Assembly: GCA_947645965.1 (NCBI GenBank)
Contig: CANSES010000037.1
Span: 1 to 9,061, forward strand
Length of the DNA: 9,061 bases
DNA from: an uncultured Enterorhabdus sp.
GTDB lineage: Bacteria; Actinomycetota; Coriobacteriia; Coriobacteriales; Eggerthellaceae
Reading direction: 5' to 3'
Shown here: positions 1-8,103 of the stretch, piece by piece
How positions within the stretch are numbered: position 1 is the first letter of the stretch
How the letters are laid out: every line of letters begins with the position of its first letter
Notes under the pieces: model-generated
Database searches by the model: none
What the model was told of the DNA's origin: nothing
The model's input: the letters and a program-made list of their open reading frames with translations, nothing else
Program-made: the position numbers and the translations under genes

Positions 1-111
1 AGCAAGAAAGATTATAGGAAAAGTCCCAGTATCCAAAGCGGTCTAACACAACGCTTTTTAGGGACACAGAGAAGAAGTTCGATCATCCCGTGTGCAGATT
101 GTTAGCCTTGG

Positions 112-140
112 TTGATTCTCTCTGTAACCCATGGTAGACT
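112..140 (+). promoter_or_regulatory. Putative sigma-70 promoter of the small Lys/Cys-rich gene
   Basis: A -35-like TTGATT (112-117) and a -10-like TAGACT (135-140) are separated by exactly 17 bases, each matching 4 of 6 consensus positions. Transcription would start near 147, giving a leader of about 27 bases that carries the AGAGGA ribosome site before the ATG at 174. The region is visibly less GC-rich than the rest of the window, as expected for a promoter. This is a motif reading only. Confidence 0.45.
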
Positions 141-173
141 GCCGCGAAAAACACCCCCTGAAAAGAGGACGCC

Positions 174-443
174 ATGGCGAGCAAGAAGCCCAAGAAGGAC
201 AAAAAGGACAAGAAGCAGCAGAAGGCTCTAGCCGACAAGAAGGCCGATAGGCGTAAGCGCAAGAAGAAGCAGACCGGCTGCAAGGGCGAGAAGAGCGCTC
301 AGGGATGCAAGGGCTGCGATAAGGCCCGCACCGCCCTGAAACTCTCCCACTGCACCTGCTGCAAGAAACACTGTCCGCTGACCAAGCCCAAGTGCGGCAA
401 GGGGCGCCGTTTGGCGGCCGCCCTGAAGCTGCGCCAGGGATAG
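174..443 (+). CDS. Small, highly basic, cysteine-rich protein of unknown function (89 aa)
   Basis: I do not recognise a named family. The ATG at 174 follows AGAGGA (164-169) at a good distance, and the frame ends with TAG at 441-443. The first 32 residues form a tail of 15 Lys and 3 Arg with a repeated KKDKKDKK pattern, like nucleic-acid-binding tails. Residues 36-74 hold eight Cys (36, 45, 48, 60, 62, 63, 67, 74) and two His (59, 66), including CxxC at 45-48 and a dense HCxCCxxHC cluster at 59-67, which suggests bound zinc or another metal. There is no signal peptide or membrane segment, so it is probably cytoplasmic. It is the only plus-strand gene and converges on the DUF2130 gene with 13 bases between stops. 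A basic-tail, metal-knuckle protein binding DNA or RNA is inference. The good ribosome site, promoter and non-random composition favour a real gene. Confidence 0.72.
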   Translation: MASKKPKKDKKDKKQQKALADKKADRRKRKKKQTGCKGEKSAQGCKGCDKARTALKLSHCTCCKKHCPLTKPKCGKGRRLAAALKLRQG

Positions 444-456
444 CGCCCGCGGGCCC

Positions 457-1953
457 CTACTCGTCCTCGACGATCTCGGCCTCTACTTCGGGAATCGCCT
501 CATCCGCTTCATCGGCCCCACGGCGGGAGCCATCGGCAGCGCGCGCCTCCCGCGCCTCGTCGAACAGGGCCCGCATGGTGGGGTTCTTGCGCGTGAGCTT
601 CTTCACCGTGAGATCCTCGGCCTTGTCGTTGGCCAGGCGCAGCTGGTTCTCGCTGCCGATGAGGTTGTCCTTGATCTTCTGCAGGTGGTCGATGGACTTG
701 TCGATCTCCTCGATGGCCTTCCGGAACTTGTCGCTCGCGATGCGGTAGTTGCGGCCGAAACGATCCTTGAAGTCGGCCAGGGAGTCCTCGAAGTTCGTCA
801 CATCGATGTTCTGCTGGCGCACCAGCGCCAGCTCGCGGCGGTACTCCAGAGAGGACAGGGCCGCGTTGCGCAGCAGCGTGATGAGCGGGATGAAGAACTG
901 CGGGCGGATGACGTACATCTTCTCAAAGCGGTAGGACACGTCGGTGATACCGGCGTTGTACAGCTCGCTCTCCGGTTCCAGCAGCGACACGAGCACGGCG
1001 TACTCGCAGCCCTTTTTCGTGCGGTCGCCGTCGAGCTTCTTGAAGTGGGACTCGTTGGTCTTCTTGTGGGTGGAGTCATCGGCCTCGTTCTTCATCTCGA
1101 ACATGATGGAGACGATCTCGTTGCCCTCCTCGTCGAAGTCGCGGAAGACGAAGTCGCCCTTGGTGCCCTCCACCACCTCGTTGTCCTTCTCGAAGTAGGC
1201 CCGCGGGAAGGCCGTGGGGCGCAGGCGGTTGAACTCGATCTCGCAGTGCTGCTCCAGCGTCTCCCCGAGCATCTTCGTGGACAGCCGTGCCTTCATGTCC
1301 TGGATGCGCTCGATCTCGCGCTCGCGGTCGGCGATGAGCTCGTCCTTCATCTTCAAGCGCTCGGCCAACTCCACCTTGTGCTCGGCCGCGGCCCGCACCA
1401 GAGCGTCCTGCTCGCGCGCCACCTGGGCGCGCAGCTCGTCGCGCTCCCGTTCCACGGCCACCCGGGCGTCCTTGGCTGCAGCCTCGGTGCGCTGCACGGC
1501 CAGCTGCATCTCCATGGACGCCTGCTGACGGGCCGCCTCCAGCTTCTGGGCCAGCTCGTCCCGCTCGCGCACGAGGGCCGCCTGGCTGTTCTCAGCGGCG
1601 AGCCGCAGGGTCTGCTCCTGGGCCGCCATCTGGGACTTCAGTGCCTCCAGCTGCCGTTCGAGCGCCGCTTTCTCGCCCTGGGCCGTCAGCTGGAAGTCCT
1701 TCGCCTGAACCTTGAAGCGCTCGGTCTGGGCAGCCAGCTCCCCTTCCCGCTCGGCGAGCCGGGCCCGCAGCGCCTCCTCGGCCCGGGCCACGGCGAGGGC
1801 CGTCTCCTGGCGATGGGCCTCCTCGGCGAGGCGCCCGCGCTCGGCCAGCTCCCGCTGGAATTCCTGATCGCGCACTTGGTTCAGCAGGGCCGCGTATCCG
1901 CTCTCATCTACCGTGAACACCTCGCCGCAGCGGGGGCACCGAATCTCGCTCAT
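457..1953 (-). CDS. DUF2130 (COG4487) coiled-coil protein with nuclease-like C-terminal domain
   Basis: The 498-residue protein has the DUF2130 family layout. A half zinc ribbon (CPRCG, Cys6 and Cys9) at the N-terminus is followed by a long Glu/Arg/Ala-rich coiled coil (about 22-225) and a conserved globular domain (about 225-400). The globular part has GDFVFRD (Asp267) and then FEMK (Glu286, Lys288), a D...ExK spacing like PD-(D/E)xK nuclease folds and reminiscent of RmuC. It continues with the conserved [24 protein letters not shown] segment (332-351). The acidic tail from about 475 is low complexity. The function of the family is not established; a DNA-processing role is inference. The ATG at 1953 starts directly at the zinc ribbon, although no strong SD is visible upstream. 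The gene lies 44 bases after the propeller gene with no terminator between, so it may be the third gene of the sigma-factor operon. Confidence 0.88.
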   Translation of the reverse strand: MSEIRCPRCGEVFTVDESGYAALLNQVRDQEFQRELAERGRLAEEAHRQETALAVARAEEALRARLAEREGELAAQTERFKVQAKDFQLTAQGEKAALERQLEALKSQMAAQEQTLRLAAENSQAALVRERDELAQKLEAARQQASMEMQLAVQRTEAAAKDARVAVERERDELRAQVAREQDALVRAAAEHKVELAERLKMKDELIADREREIERIQDMKARLSTKMLGETLEQHCEIEFNRLRPTAFPRAYFEKDNEVVEGTKGDFVFRDFDEEGNEIVSIMFEMKNEADDSTHKKTNESHFKKLDGDRTKKGCEYAVLVSLLEPESELYNAGITDVSYRFEKMYVIRPQFFIPLITLLRNAALSSLEYRRELALVRQQNIDVTNFEDSLADFKDRFGRNYRIASDKFRKAIEEIDKSIDHLQKIKDNLIGSENQLRLANDKAEDLTVKKLTRKNPTMRALFDEAREARAADGSRRGADEADEAIPEVEAEIVEDE

Positions 1954-1997
1954 ATCGCTCGCTTTCGCCGCTCGTTGATCTCGTGGGTTCTATCCTA

Positions 1998-3971
1998 CTA
2001 CAACTCCAGCGCCGCGATAGGCTCGCCGTCTTGAAGCCCGAAGCTCTCGATGGAGCCCTCGGTGACCACGTAGAGCACGTCGGCTATGCGCATGCCGCGC
2101 ACCGGGGCTCCGGGATCGCTGGTCACTGGAACGCGCAGATCCTCGGCGAATCCCGCCTCGTCGTCGTAGCCGAACAGGTAATAGCACTCAGTATCGTTGT
2201 AGTACGCCGGCTCGCTCCCATCCTCGGGTTCTTCCGCCGCCTCCAACCCGCGGGCGGAAAAACCGATCAAGTTGCGATCGGGCTCCACGAGCACGGCGCG
2301 GTAGTCGTACAGCGCTTTGATGTCCCAAATCCCCTCCAATACCAAAGTGCTCGCCTCGGTCACGTTCGCAGGATCGGAGGTGTCGAACATGGTGAGCTTG
2401 GCACCTCCCGTGCCCCCGTCCCCGGCATCCCAGCCGATACCGAGCAGACGGCCCTCCCCGTAGGGGTGCAGGTAGGCCGAGAAGCCGGGAATCTTCAGCT
2501 CACCGACGATACGGGGCGCGGCGGGATCGGACAGATCCACCGTGAACAGCGGATCCACCTGGCGGAACGTGACGAAATAGCCCCCATCGCCCATAAAGCG
2601 GGCCGACTGCACCGTCTCCCCCTCGGCGAGGCCCACGATGGAGCCCACCTCACCCATGGCCCCATCCAGCACGAACAGGGCGTTGGTCGTCTGCCCCGCC
2701 TCGCCGTAGATGGTGGTGACCACGCGCAGGTAGCCCTCGTGCTCGTCGATGCTGAAGCTGTCGTTCACCGTGCCGCGCACGGTGCACTGGCCGGCGGCAC
2801 TCACCTTCCCCTCGTCGTAGGTCAGGCGCACGATATCGGTGGCGCTGTTCTTGCCGCGGTAGTTGCCTTCGTAGACATAGATGGCCTCAGGGCCCACATA
2901 CAGCTCGCCCGAGCAATGGAGCAGGCCCTTTTGGGCTGTGACGCCCGCAGGATCGTCGGCCGACATGGCCGCGATCACCAGGTAGCCGTTGGCCTCGCCG
3001 TCGGCGGGCAGGAAGATGTCGTCGCAGCCGAGGGGCCGCCCGTCCACCAGCGGCGCCGTAGCAGCAGGGTCCGCGCCGCGCGGGGCCTCGTAGAAGGAGA
3101 GGAAGCTGAACACGTAGAGATAGCCGTCGGTGAAGCGCGAGGTGCGATAGGTACCGCTCTGAGTAACCGAACCCACCTCGGCAGGCCGCGACGGATCGGA
3201 CACATCGAAGGTGACCACCTGGGTGCCCGCTTCCTCGATGTCGGCCTCGTACCAGGCGGTGGTCGTCAGCATGAACAGGCGACCTCCGTCCAGATAGAAC
3301 TCCACGATGGAGCGGCCCGCAGGCACCTCGATGGAACCCACCGCCTCCAGAGAGCCCCCGTCAGCGCGCACGATGGCGATACGGGTGCCGTCGTCGGTCA
3401 GCGCATAGAGGCAGGTGCCGTCCGTCTTCACCACATCGGCCTCGTCGACCCCTGCGGTGCGCAGGTTCGTGGTGGAGAAATCACCGCCCGCGCCGGCAAC
3501 GGAGGCCGGCGACGCACCCGTGTCGCCCCCAGCGATGGCCATCTCCTCAACCACATCGCCGGCATCCTTCGCCGCACCGTCACCGAGCAGGCCGAAGAAC
3601 CCCTCGTCCGCGCCAGCGCGCTCCGAAGCGATGCGATTCTGGTAAGTCGCGAAGCAGGCGGCCACTTCGTCGTAGCTGGAGGCAGTACGCACCGCCGTGG
3701 CTTCGCCGAAAACCGGCGCGACCGGACGGGCGGCCTCGTGGGACGCGCCGCCGAACAGGCCCGCGCCCCACGCGGCACCCAAGCCGACCGCGGCCACGAG
3801 CAGCACGGCCGCGGCCGCCAGCCAGCGGCGGCGGGGAGGGCGGCGCAGGGCCACGGGAGATTCGGCCCCCAGGCGCTCCACCATGGCATCGGGCTCAAGG
3901 GACGGCGGAACGGGCAGGGCCTCGGCCGCACGGCGCAGGGCGCCCACCGTGCGCTTCTCATCCTGGTTCAT
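1998..3971 (-). CDS. Membrane-anchored beta-propeller protein (COG4880), likely anti-sigma/sensor partner of the ECF sigma factor
   Basis: The 657-residue protein has a short cytoplasmic N-terminus (1-49) ending in basic RRPPRRR, one membrane helix (about 50-72), a Gly/Ala-rich linker (about 73-165) and a large extracytoplasmic domain (about 165-657). The domain opens with the family hallmark STTNLRTAGVDEADVVKTDG (166-185) and continues with blade-like repeats such as FDVSDPSRPAEVGS (255-268), VDLSDPAAPRIVG (478-490) and FDTSDPANVTEAS (529-541), typical of the secreted 'C-terminal beta-propeller' family. The ATG at 3971 overlaps the sigma-factor stop as ATGA, and AAGGTGG (3978-3984) lies six bases upstream, so translation is coupled. 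The cytoplasmic stretch with VPPSLEPDAM (21-30) resembles N-termini of other membrane proteins paired with ECF sigma factors. A role as anti-sigma factor with the propeller as sensor is inference; the ligand is unknown. Confidence 0.9.
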   Translation of the reverse strand: MNQDEKRTVGALRRAAEALPVPPSLEPDAMVERLGAESPVALRRPPRRRWLAAAAVLLVAAVGLGAAWGAGLFGGASHEAARPVAPVFGEATAVRTASSYDEVAACFATYQNRIASERAGADEGFFGLLGDGAAKDAGDVVEEMAIAGGDTGASPASVAGAGGDFSTTNLRTAGVDEADVVKTDGTCLYALTDDGTRIAIVRADGGSLEAVGSIEVPAGRSIVEFYLDGGRLFMLTTTAWYEADIEEAGTQVVTFDVSDPSRPAEVGSVTQSGTYRTSRFTDGYLYVFSFLSFYEAPRGADPAATAPLVDGRPLGCDDIFLPADGEANGYLVIAAMSADDPAGVTAQKGLLHCSGELYVGPEAIYVYEGNYRGKNSATDIVRLTYDEGKVSAAGQCTVRGTVNDSFSIDEHEGYLRVVTTIYGEAGQTTNALFVLDGAMGEVGSIVGLAEGETVQSARFMGDGGYFVTFRQVDPLFTVDLSDPAAPRIVGELKIPGFSAYLHPYGEGRLLGIGWDAGDGGTGGAKLTMFDTSDPANVTEASTLVLEGIWDIKALYDYRAVLVEPDRNLIGFSARGLEAAEEPEDGSEPAYYNDTECYYLFGYDDEAGFAEDLRVPVTSDPGAPVRGMRIADVLYVVTEGSIESFGLQDGEPIAALEL

Positions 3972-4450
3972 TGCACACCACCTTCCAACATCGAGGCCAT
4001 CTGCGCCAAGGCGCGCTTGCGCCGGCTGCGGACGGTGCTCGGGTTCATCTGCATCATGGCGCCGATCTCACGGCTGTTGTACCCGCCGAAGACGGAAAGC
4101 CCCACCACCAGGCGATCGGACTCCCCCAAGGCGGCGAAAGCCCCGCGCACGGCCAGCGCATCGGCCCCGTCCAGGGCAGCCGGCGCGGGAGCGTCGAGCC
4201 CTTCGGGGTCGGCGGCCTCGCAGCGCTTGCCCACGGCCAGGCGCCGACGACAGCGGTTGGCCACGATCTGGAACAGCCACGACTTGAACGCCTCGGCGCG
4301 GCGCAGCTGCCCGCGATGCTCGTAGGCGGCGAGCACCCCTTCGGCCACGGCGTCCTCGGCATCGTGGGCATTGCCCGTTACGCAGAGGGCGAAACGGTAG
4401 AGGTCTCCGTACAGCAGTCGATAGCGTTCAGCGAAAGCCTGTCCGTCCAC
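3968..4450 (-). CDS. ECF-type RNA polymerase sigma factor (sigma-70 family)
   Basis: The 160-residue protein has only the two domains of an ECF sigma factor. Region 2 (about 6-72) includes the helix DAEDAVAEGVLAAYEH (30-45) and FKSWLFQIVANRCRRRL (55-71), the -10-recognising part. After a variable linker (about 73-105), region 4 (about 107-153) carries the helix-turn-helix SREIGAMMQMNPSTVRSRRKRAL (126-148) for the -35 element. It should direct RNA polymerase to a small regulon. The start is GTG at 4448-4450, chosen because AGGAGG (4457-4462) lies six bases upstream. The stop overlaps the start of the propeller gene by four bases, pointing to control by that membrane protein. No extra C-terminal SnoaL-like or other fused domain is present. 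The regulon cannot be read from this window. Confidence 0.92.
   Translation of the reverse strand: MDGQAFAERYRLLYGDLYRFALCVTGNAHDAEDAVAEGVLAAYEHRGQLRRAEAFKSWLFQIVANRCRRRLAVGKRCEAADPEGLDAPAPAALDGADALAVRGAFAALGESDRLVVGLSVFGGYNSREIGAMMQMNPSTVRSRRKRALAQMASMLEGGVQ
3978..3984 (-). promoter_or_regulatory. Shine-Dalgarno site inside the sigma gene for the propeller gene
   Basis: AAGGTGG on the minus strand lies within the last codons of the sigma-factor gene, six bases before the ATG at 3971. With the ATGA stop/start overlap it supports translational coupling, keeping the two proteins at linked levels. Confidence 0.7.
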
Positions 4451-4456
4451 GGCGCC

Positions 4457-4462
4457 CCTCCT
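4457..4462 (-). promoter_or_regulatory. Strong Shine-Dalgarno fixing the GTG start of the sigma factor
   Basis: A perfect AGGAGG on the minus strand is six bases upstream of GTG 4448-4450. It decides the start codon in favour of this GTG. The remaining sequence up to 4570 is a leader/promoter region with no coding signal. Confidence 0.8.
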
Positions 4463-4570
4463 CTCTTCTCAAGACGTCTCGCCCATAAGATTCCCCAGCA
4501 CCCGTCAGTGTTGCAAAATATTTCGAAACTCCCCCGATTCGCCATAAAGCCGCGGCGGCCGGCTCGAACC

Positions 4571-5098
4571 CTATCCCTCGACGCCCAGAAGTTCGAGGGT
4601 ACAGATCTCGGCGAAGGGAATGCGCGTGCGCACGATCCACAGATCGCGATAGACGAGGTCCACCTGGCTCACGATGCCCTCGCAGCCCTGGTAGGCCCCA
4701 TCGCGATAGAACACGCAGCGCACGGCTTGTCCCCGCCGCAGGGCGGCCACGGCCTCGTCGAGCCGGCAGGCCTCCTCCTCGGTGAGAGGACGACGGCGCT
4801 CGGGCACCGCTTCCTTGGCGTGCGCCAGCTCGTAGTAGCCGCGCAGGGCGGCGAAGGGCGAGAACTGCCGCGCCCTGTCGGGATGGGGGCGCCCGAGCCC
4901 CTCCGGCACCGGGCGCTCCAGCCGATCGTCAACCGGCGTGCGCCCTGCCGCCGCGGGGACCCCGGCGGCCGACGACAACGGCGCATTACCTTGCGCCCCG
5001 TCCGCGCCGGCCCCCGATGCCGCAGCCTCGCCGTCGGCGCCCACCTCTTCCCAAACGAGGTGAGCGAACAGATCGTCGCGCTCATCCACGGTGACCAC
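4571..5098 (-). CDS. YolD-like protein, partner of the Y-family polymerase
   Basis: The C-terminal half (about 76-172) reads as a YolD-like domain. It opens with RQFSPFAALRGYYEL (77-91), the family's R-x-x-x-PFAAL-x-x-Y motif. It continues with a helical LTEEEACRLDEAVAALRRGQ segment (105-124), then beta strands VRCVFYRDGAYQGCEGIVSQVD (126-147) and the closing RIPFAEICTLEL (159-170). In Bacillus, yolD genes sit next to the UvrX/YqjW polymerases; here too it follows such a gene, overlapping it by 17 bases. The first 75 residues are an Ala/Gly/Pro-rich linker after a short DERDDLFAHLVW piece, so at 175 residues it is longer than the roughly 110 usual for the family. The start is GTG at 5096-5098, but GTG at 5087-5089, with GGTGG five bases upstream, is equally possible. 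Its biochemical role is unknown; assisting or regulating the polymerase is inference from the linkage. Confidence 0.8.
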   Translation of the reverse strand: MVTVDERDDLFAHLVWEEVGADGEAAASGAGADGAQGNAPLSSAAGVPAAAGRTPVDDRLERPVPEGLGRPHPDRARQFSPFAALRGYYELAHAKEAVPERRRPLTEEEACRLDEAVAALRRGQAVRCVFYRDGAYQGCEGIVSQVDLVYRDLWIVRTRIPFAEICTLELLGVEG

Positions 5099-6440
5099 CC
5101 ACCAAGAGGTTGCGCTCGCGGCCCATGGCGTGCTCCTTCAGGCTGGTGCCCTTGATGAGGGCGTTCTTCCCGAACTTCCCCTTCACGGCCAGCACCGCCT
5201 CCTGGCGGCGCCGTTCGCGGGCCTCGGCCTCCACGTCGGCAAACAGGTCGAGCGTGGCGAAGTCTTCATCGACCAGGTTGCCGAAGCCGATGTTGATCTT
5301 GCGGATGAGCCGCGTCGGATCCACGGTCTCGCGATAGAGGGCCTCCACCAGCGGGAACAGCTTCGCGAACGAGTTCGTGCGCTCGGCGATGCGGCGCCCG
5401 CGGCCGCCATGACCGCCCCCACCGCCGCCGATGCGGCGCGGGCCATGGCCGCCCTCGAACCATTCCCCGCCCTCGGCGGCCGACGGCTCCCCGCCCGGGA
5501 TGCCCGATGGTGCCGCCCGTTCGCGCTCGTACATGACCTGCAACGAGATGTGATCGGTGACCAGGCGCTTTTCCACCAGATCGAGCACGGTGTCGTCGCA
5601 CATCTCGCGCAGCACCATGAGCCCGTCGTCGAAACTGTAGCCGCTAGGCAGCACCTGGCCGTTCATGAGCGAGGTGGACGAGGGCCTATAGGCCTTGATC
5701 TCGGCGATGGTGCAGGGCTCCAGCCCCCAGGCATGGTCGATCAGGTACTCGGCGTTCACCCCGAACTCCCGATAGAGCACCGCGGGGCTCATCTCGGTGA
5801 CGCCGCCCAGATCGTACACGCGGTAGGATGCGAGCCGTCGGGCGATGCCGGGACCGATATTCCAGATGTCGGTGATGGGCCGATGGGGCCAGATCTGCTC
5901 GCGGAAGCGCCGCTCGTCCAACTCGCCGATGCCGTCGTCGGCGTGCTTCGCGGAGATGTCGAGGGCCACCTTCGCGAGGAACAGGTTCGGGCCGATGCCC
6001 GCTGTGGCGGGGATGCCCGTCTCGGCGCGCACGGCGTCGCGCAGAGCGCTGGCGAACTCGCGAGCCGTCATATCGTAGAGGCCGAGATAGGCCGTGGCGT
6101 CGATGAAGCACTCGTCGATGGAGTACGGGTGGATGTCATCGGGGCTCACATAGCGCAGATAGACCCCGTAGATGTCCGCCGAGGCCTGCATGTAGGCACG
6201 CATGCGGGGCTTCGCCACGATGAAGTCGATGGTCTCGGGAACCTCGAACAGCCGGCAGCGGTTGCGCACGCCGAGAGCCTTCAGCGCCGGGCTCACGGCC
6301 AGGCAGATGGTGGTGACCGAGCGGTCGCGATCGGCCACCACGAGCTTGGTCGTCATGGGATCGAGCCCGCGCGCCACGCATTCCACCGAGGCGTAGAAGC
6401 TCTTCAGATCAATGCAAACGTATGTGCGCTCAATATCCAT
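5082..6440 (-). CDS. UvrX/UmuC-like Y-family DNA polymerase (translesion synthesis)
   Basis: The 452-residue protein is an error-prone, lesion-bypassing polymerase. The palm begins with CIDLKSFYASVE (9-20): Asp11 is a metal ligand and Tyr16 the probable steric gate. SIDE (107-110) supplies Asp109 and Glu110, so the catalytic triad is intact. A helix-hairpin-helix thumb segment lies at about 189-213 (WNIGPGIARRL). The little-finger domain (about 250-390) follows but is interrupted by a Gly-rich insertion (about 311-350). The C-terminus has GKFGKNALIKG (421-431) and RERNLLVGGH (441-450), the tail typical of the Bacillus UvrX/YqjW branch rather than of DinB. The ATG at 6440 has no SD; a TATACT -10 sits six bases upstream, so the mRNA may be leaderless. 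A LexA-type box lies just upstream. It overlaps the YolD-like gene. No UmuD-like gene is in the window. Confidence 0.92.
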   Translation of the reverse strand: MDIERTYVCIDLKSFYASVECVARGLDPMTTKLVVADRDRSVTTICLAVSPALKALGVRNRCRLFEVPETIDFIVAKPRMRAYMQASADIYGVYLRYVSPDDIHPYSIDECFIDATAYLGLYDMTAREFASALRDAVRAETGIPATAGIGPNLFLAKVALDISAKHADDGIGELDERRFREQIWPHRPITDIWNIGPGIARRLASYRVYDLGGVTEMSPAVLYREFGVNAEYLIDHAWGLEPCTIAEIKAYRPSSTSLMNGQVLPSGYSFDDGLMVLREMCDDTVLDLVEKRLVTDHISLQVMYERERAAPSGIPGGEPSAAEGGEWFEGGHGPRRIGGGGGGHGGRGRRIAERTNSFAKLFPLVEALYRETVDPTRLIRKINIGFGNLVDEDFATLDLFADVEAEARERRRQEAVLAVKGKFGKNALIKGTSLKEHAMGRERNLLVGGHRG

Positions 6441-6446
6441 GGAAGC

Positions 6447-6452
6447 AGTATA
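6447..6452 (-). promoter_or_regulatory. -10 element of a probable leaderless promoter for the polymerase operon
   Basis: TATACT (5 of 6 to TATAAT) on the minus strand ends six bases before the ATG at 6440, so the A of the ATG is the expected transcription start. No SD exists in this interval. The -35 position (around 6470-6475, AATATA) is a poor match, which is common in actinobacterial promoters. Confidence 0.55.
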
Positions 6453-6457
6453 CCATG

Positions 6458-6469
6458 GAACACGTGTTC
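6458..6469. promoter_or_regulatory. LexA/DinR-type SOS box
   Basis: GAACACGTGTTC is a perfect 12-base palindrome that fits the Gram-positive LexA operator core GAAC-N4-GTTC exactly. It sits in the spacer between the -10 element (6447-6452) and the -35 position, 18 bases before the polymerase start codon, where bound LexA would block RNA polymerase. The neighbouring gene is a translesion polymerase, a classic SOS target. LexA binding itself is inferred. Confidence 0.78.
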
Positions 6470-6510
6470 TATATTCTACTTTTTCTCACCGGTTCGCCCC
6501 AGTACCAACG

Positions 6511-6544
6511 AAAAAGGCCGCTGCCCGCGAACACGGCAGCGGCC
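6511..6544 (-). terminator. Rho-independent terminator of gdhA
   Basis: On the minus strand, GGCCGCTGCC (6544-6535) pairs perfectly with GGCAGCGGCC (6525-6516) over a nine-base loop, followed at once by five T (6515-6511). It begins 30 bases after the gdhA stop and lies between gdhA and the SOS operator, separating the two transcription units. Confidence 0.9.
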
Positions 6545-6574
6545 CTTCAGCTCCTTCAGAGAGCGAGCGATCGC

Positions 6575-7974
<1,400 letters not shown>

Positions 7975-8021
7975 GGGCGGCGCATTCGCGAACATTGACT
8001 TATTAACTGACCGGAAACAAA

Positions 8022-8046
8022 GGGCGCGCCCGTTAACATTCTAGAA
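8022..8046. repeat. Cluster of three short palindromes upstream of gdhA
   Basis: Within 25 bases lie GGGCGCGCCC (8022-8031), GTTAAC (8032-8037) and TTCTAGAA (8039-8046), all perfectly palindromic. They sit about 50 to 75 bases upstream of the gdhA -10 element, where a transcription factor could bind. On the minus strand the first palindrome is followed by TTTGTTT, so it could also be a weak terminator for the upstream gene. No known operator consensus is matched. Confidence 0.35.
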
Positions 8047-8103
8047 ATGGCGAGCGGTCGACGAAGGCGGAAACGAAGCGCGAAAGCCGGGGCAATCCCT
8101 CGT

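Noticed and set aside
35..59. Six-base-pair stem AAAGCG/CGCTTT followed by T-rich sequence, possible terminator of a gene left of the window.
   Set aside because: The stem is short and AT-rich with an 11-base loop, and most of the T run is used in the stem. It is too weak to call.
1983..4325. A 780-codon open frame on the plus strand opposite the propeller and sigma genes, with other long plus-strand frames at 685-2034 and 5091-6647.
   Set aside because: They mirror well-recognised minus-strand genes. Their translations are His/Gly/Arg/Ala/Leu-rich with no family motifs, as expected for antisense frames in GC-rich DNA.
4549..4563. GC-rich inverted repeat after the YolD-like gene as a terminator.
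   Set aside because: On the minus strand only about four base pairs form and the trailing T run is three bases. Termination there cannot be supported.
4471..4570. Possible promoter or autoregulatory ECF site upstream of the sigma factor (TTGCAA with TCTTAT; GGAAT with CGTC).
   Set aside because: The spacings (20 and 13 bases) do not fit sigma-70 or usual ECF promoters. The palindromes here (AAATATTT, AGACGTCT) are short enough to occur by chance.
5367..5376. GAACGAGTTC within the polymerase gene as a second SOS box.
   Set aside because: The half-sites are two bases apart instead of four, and it lies deep inside a coding region.
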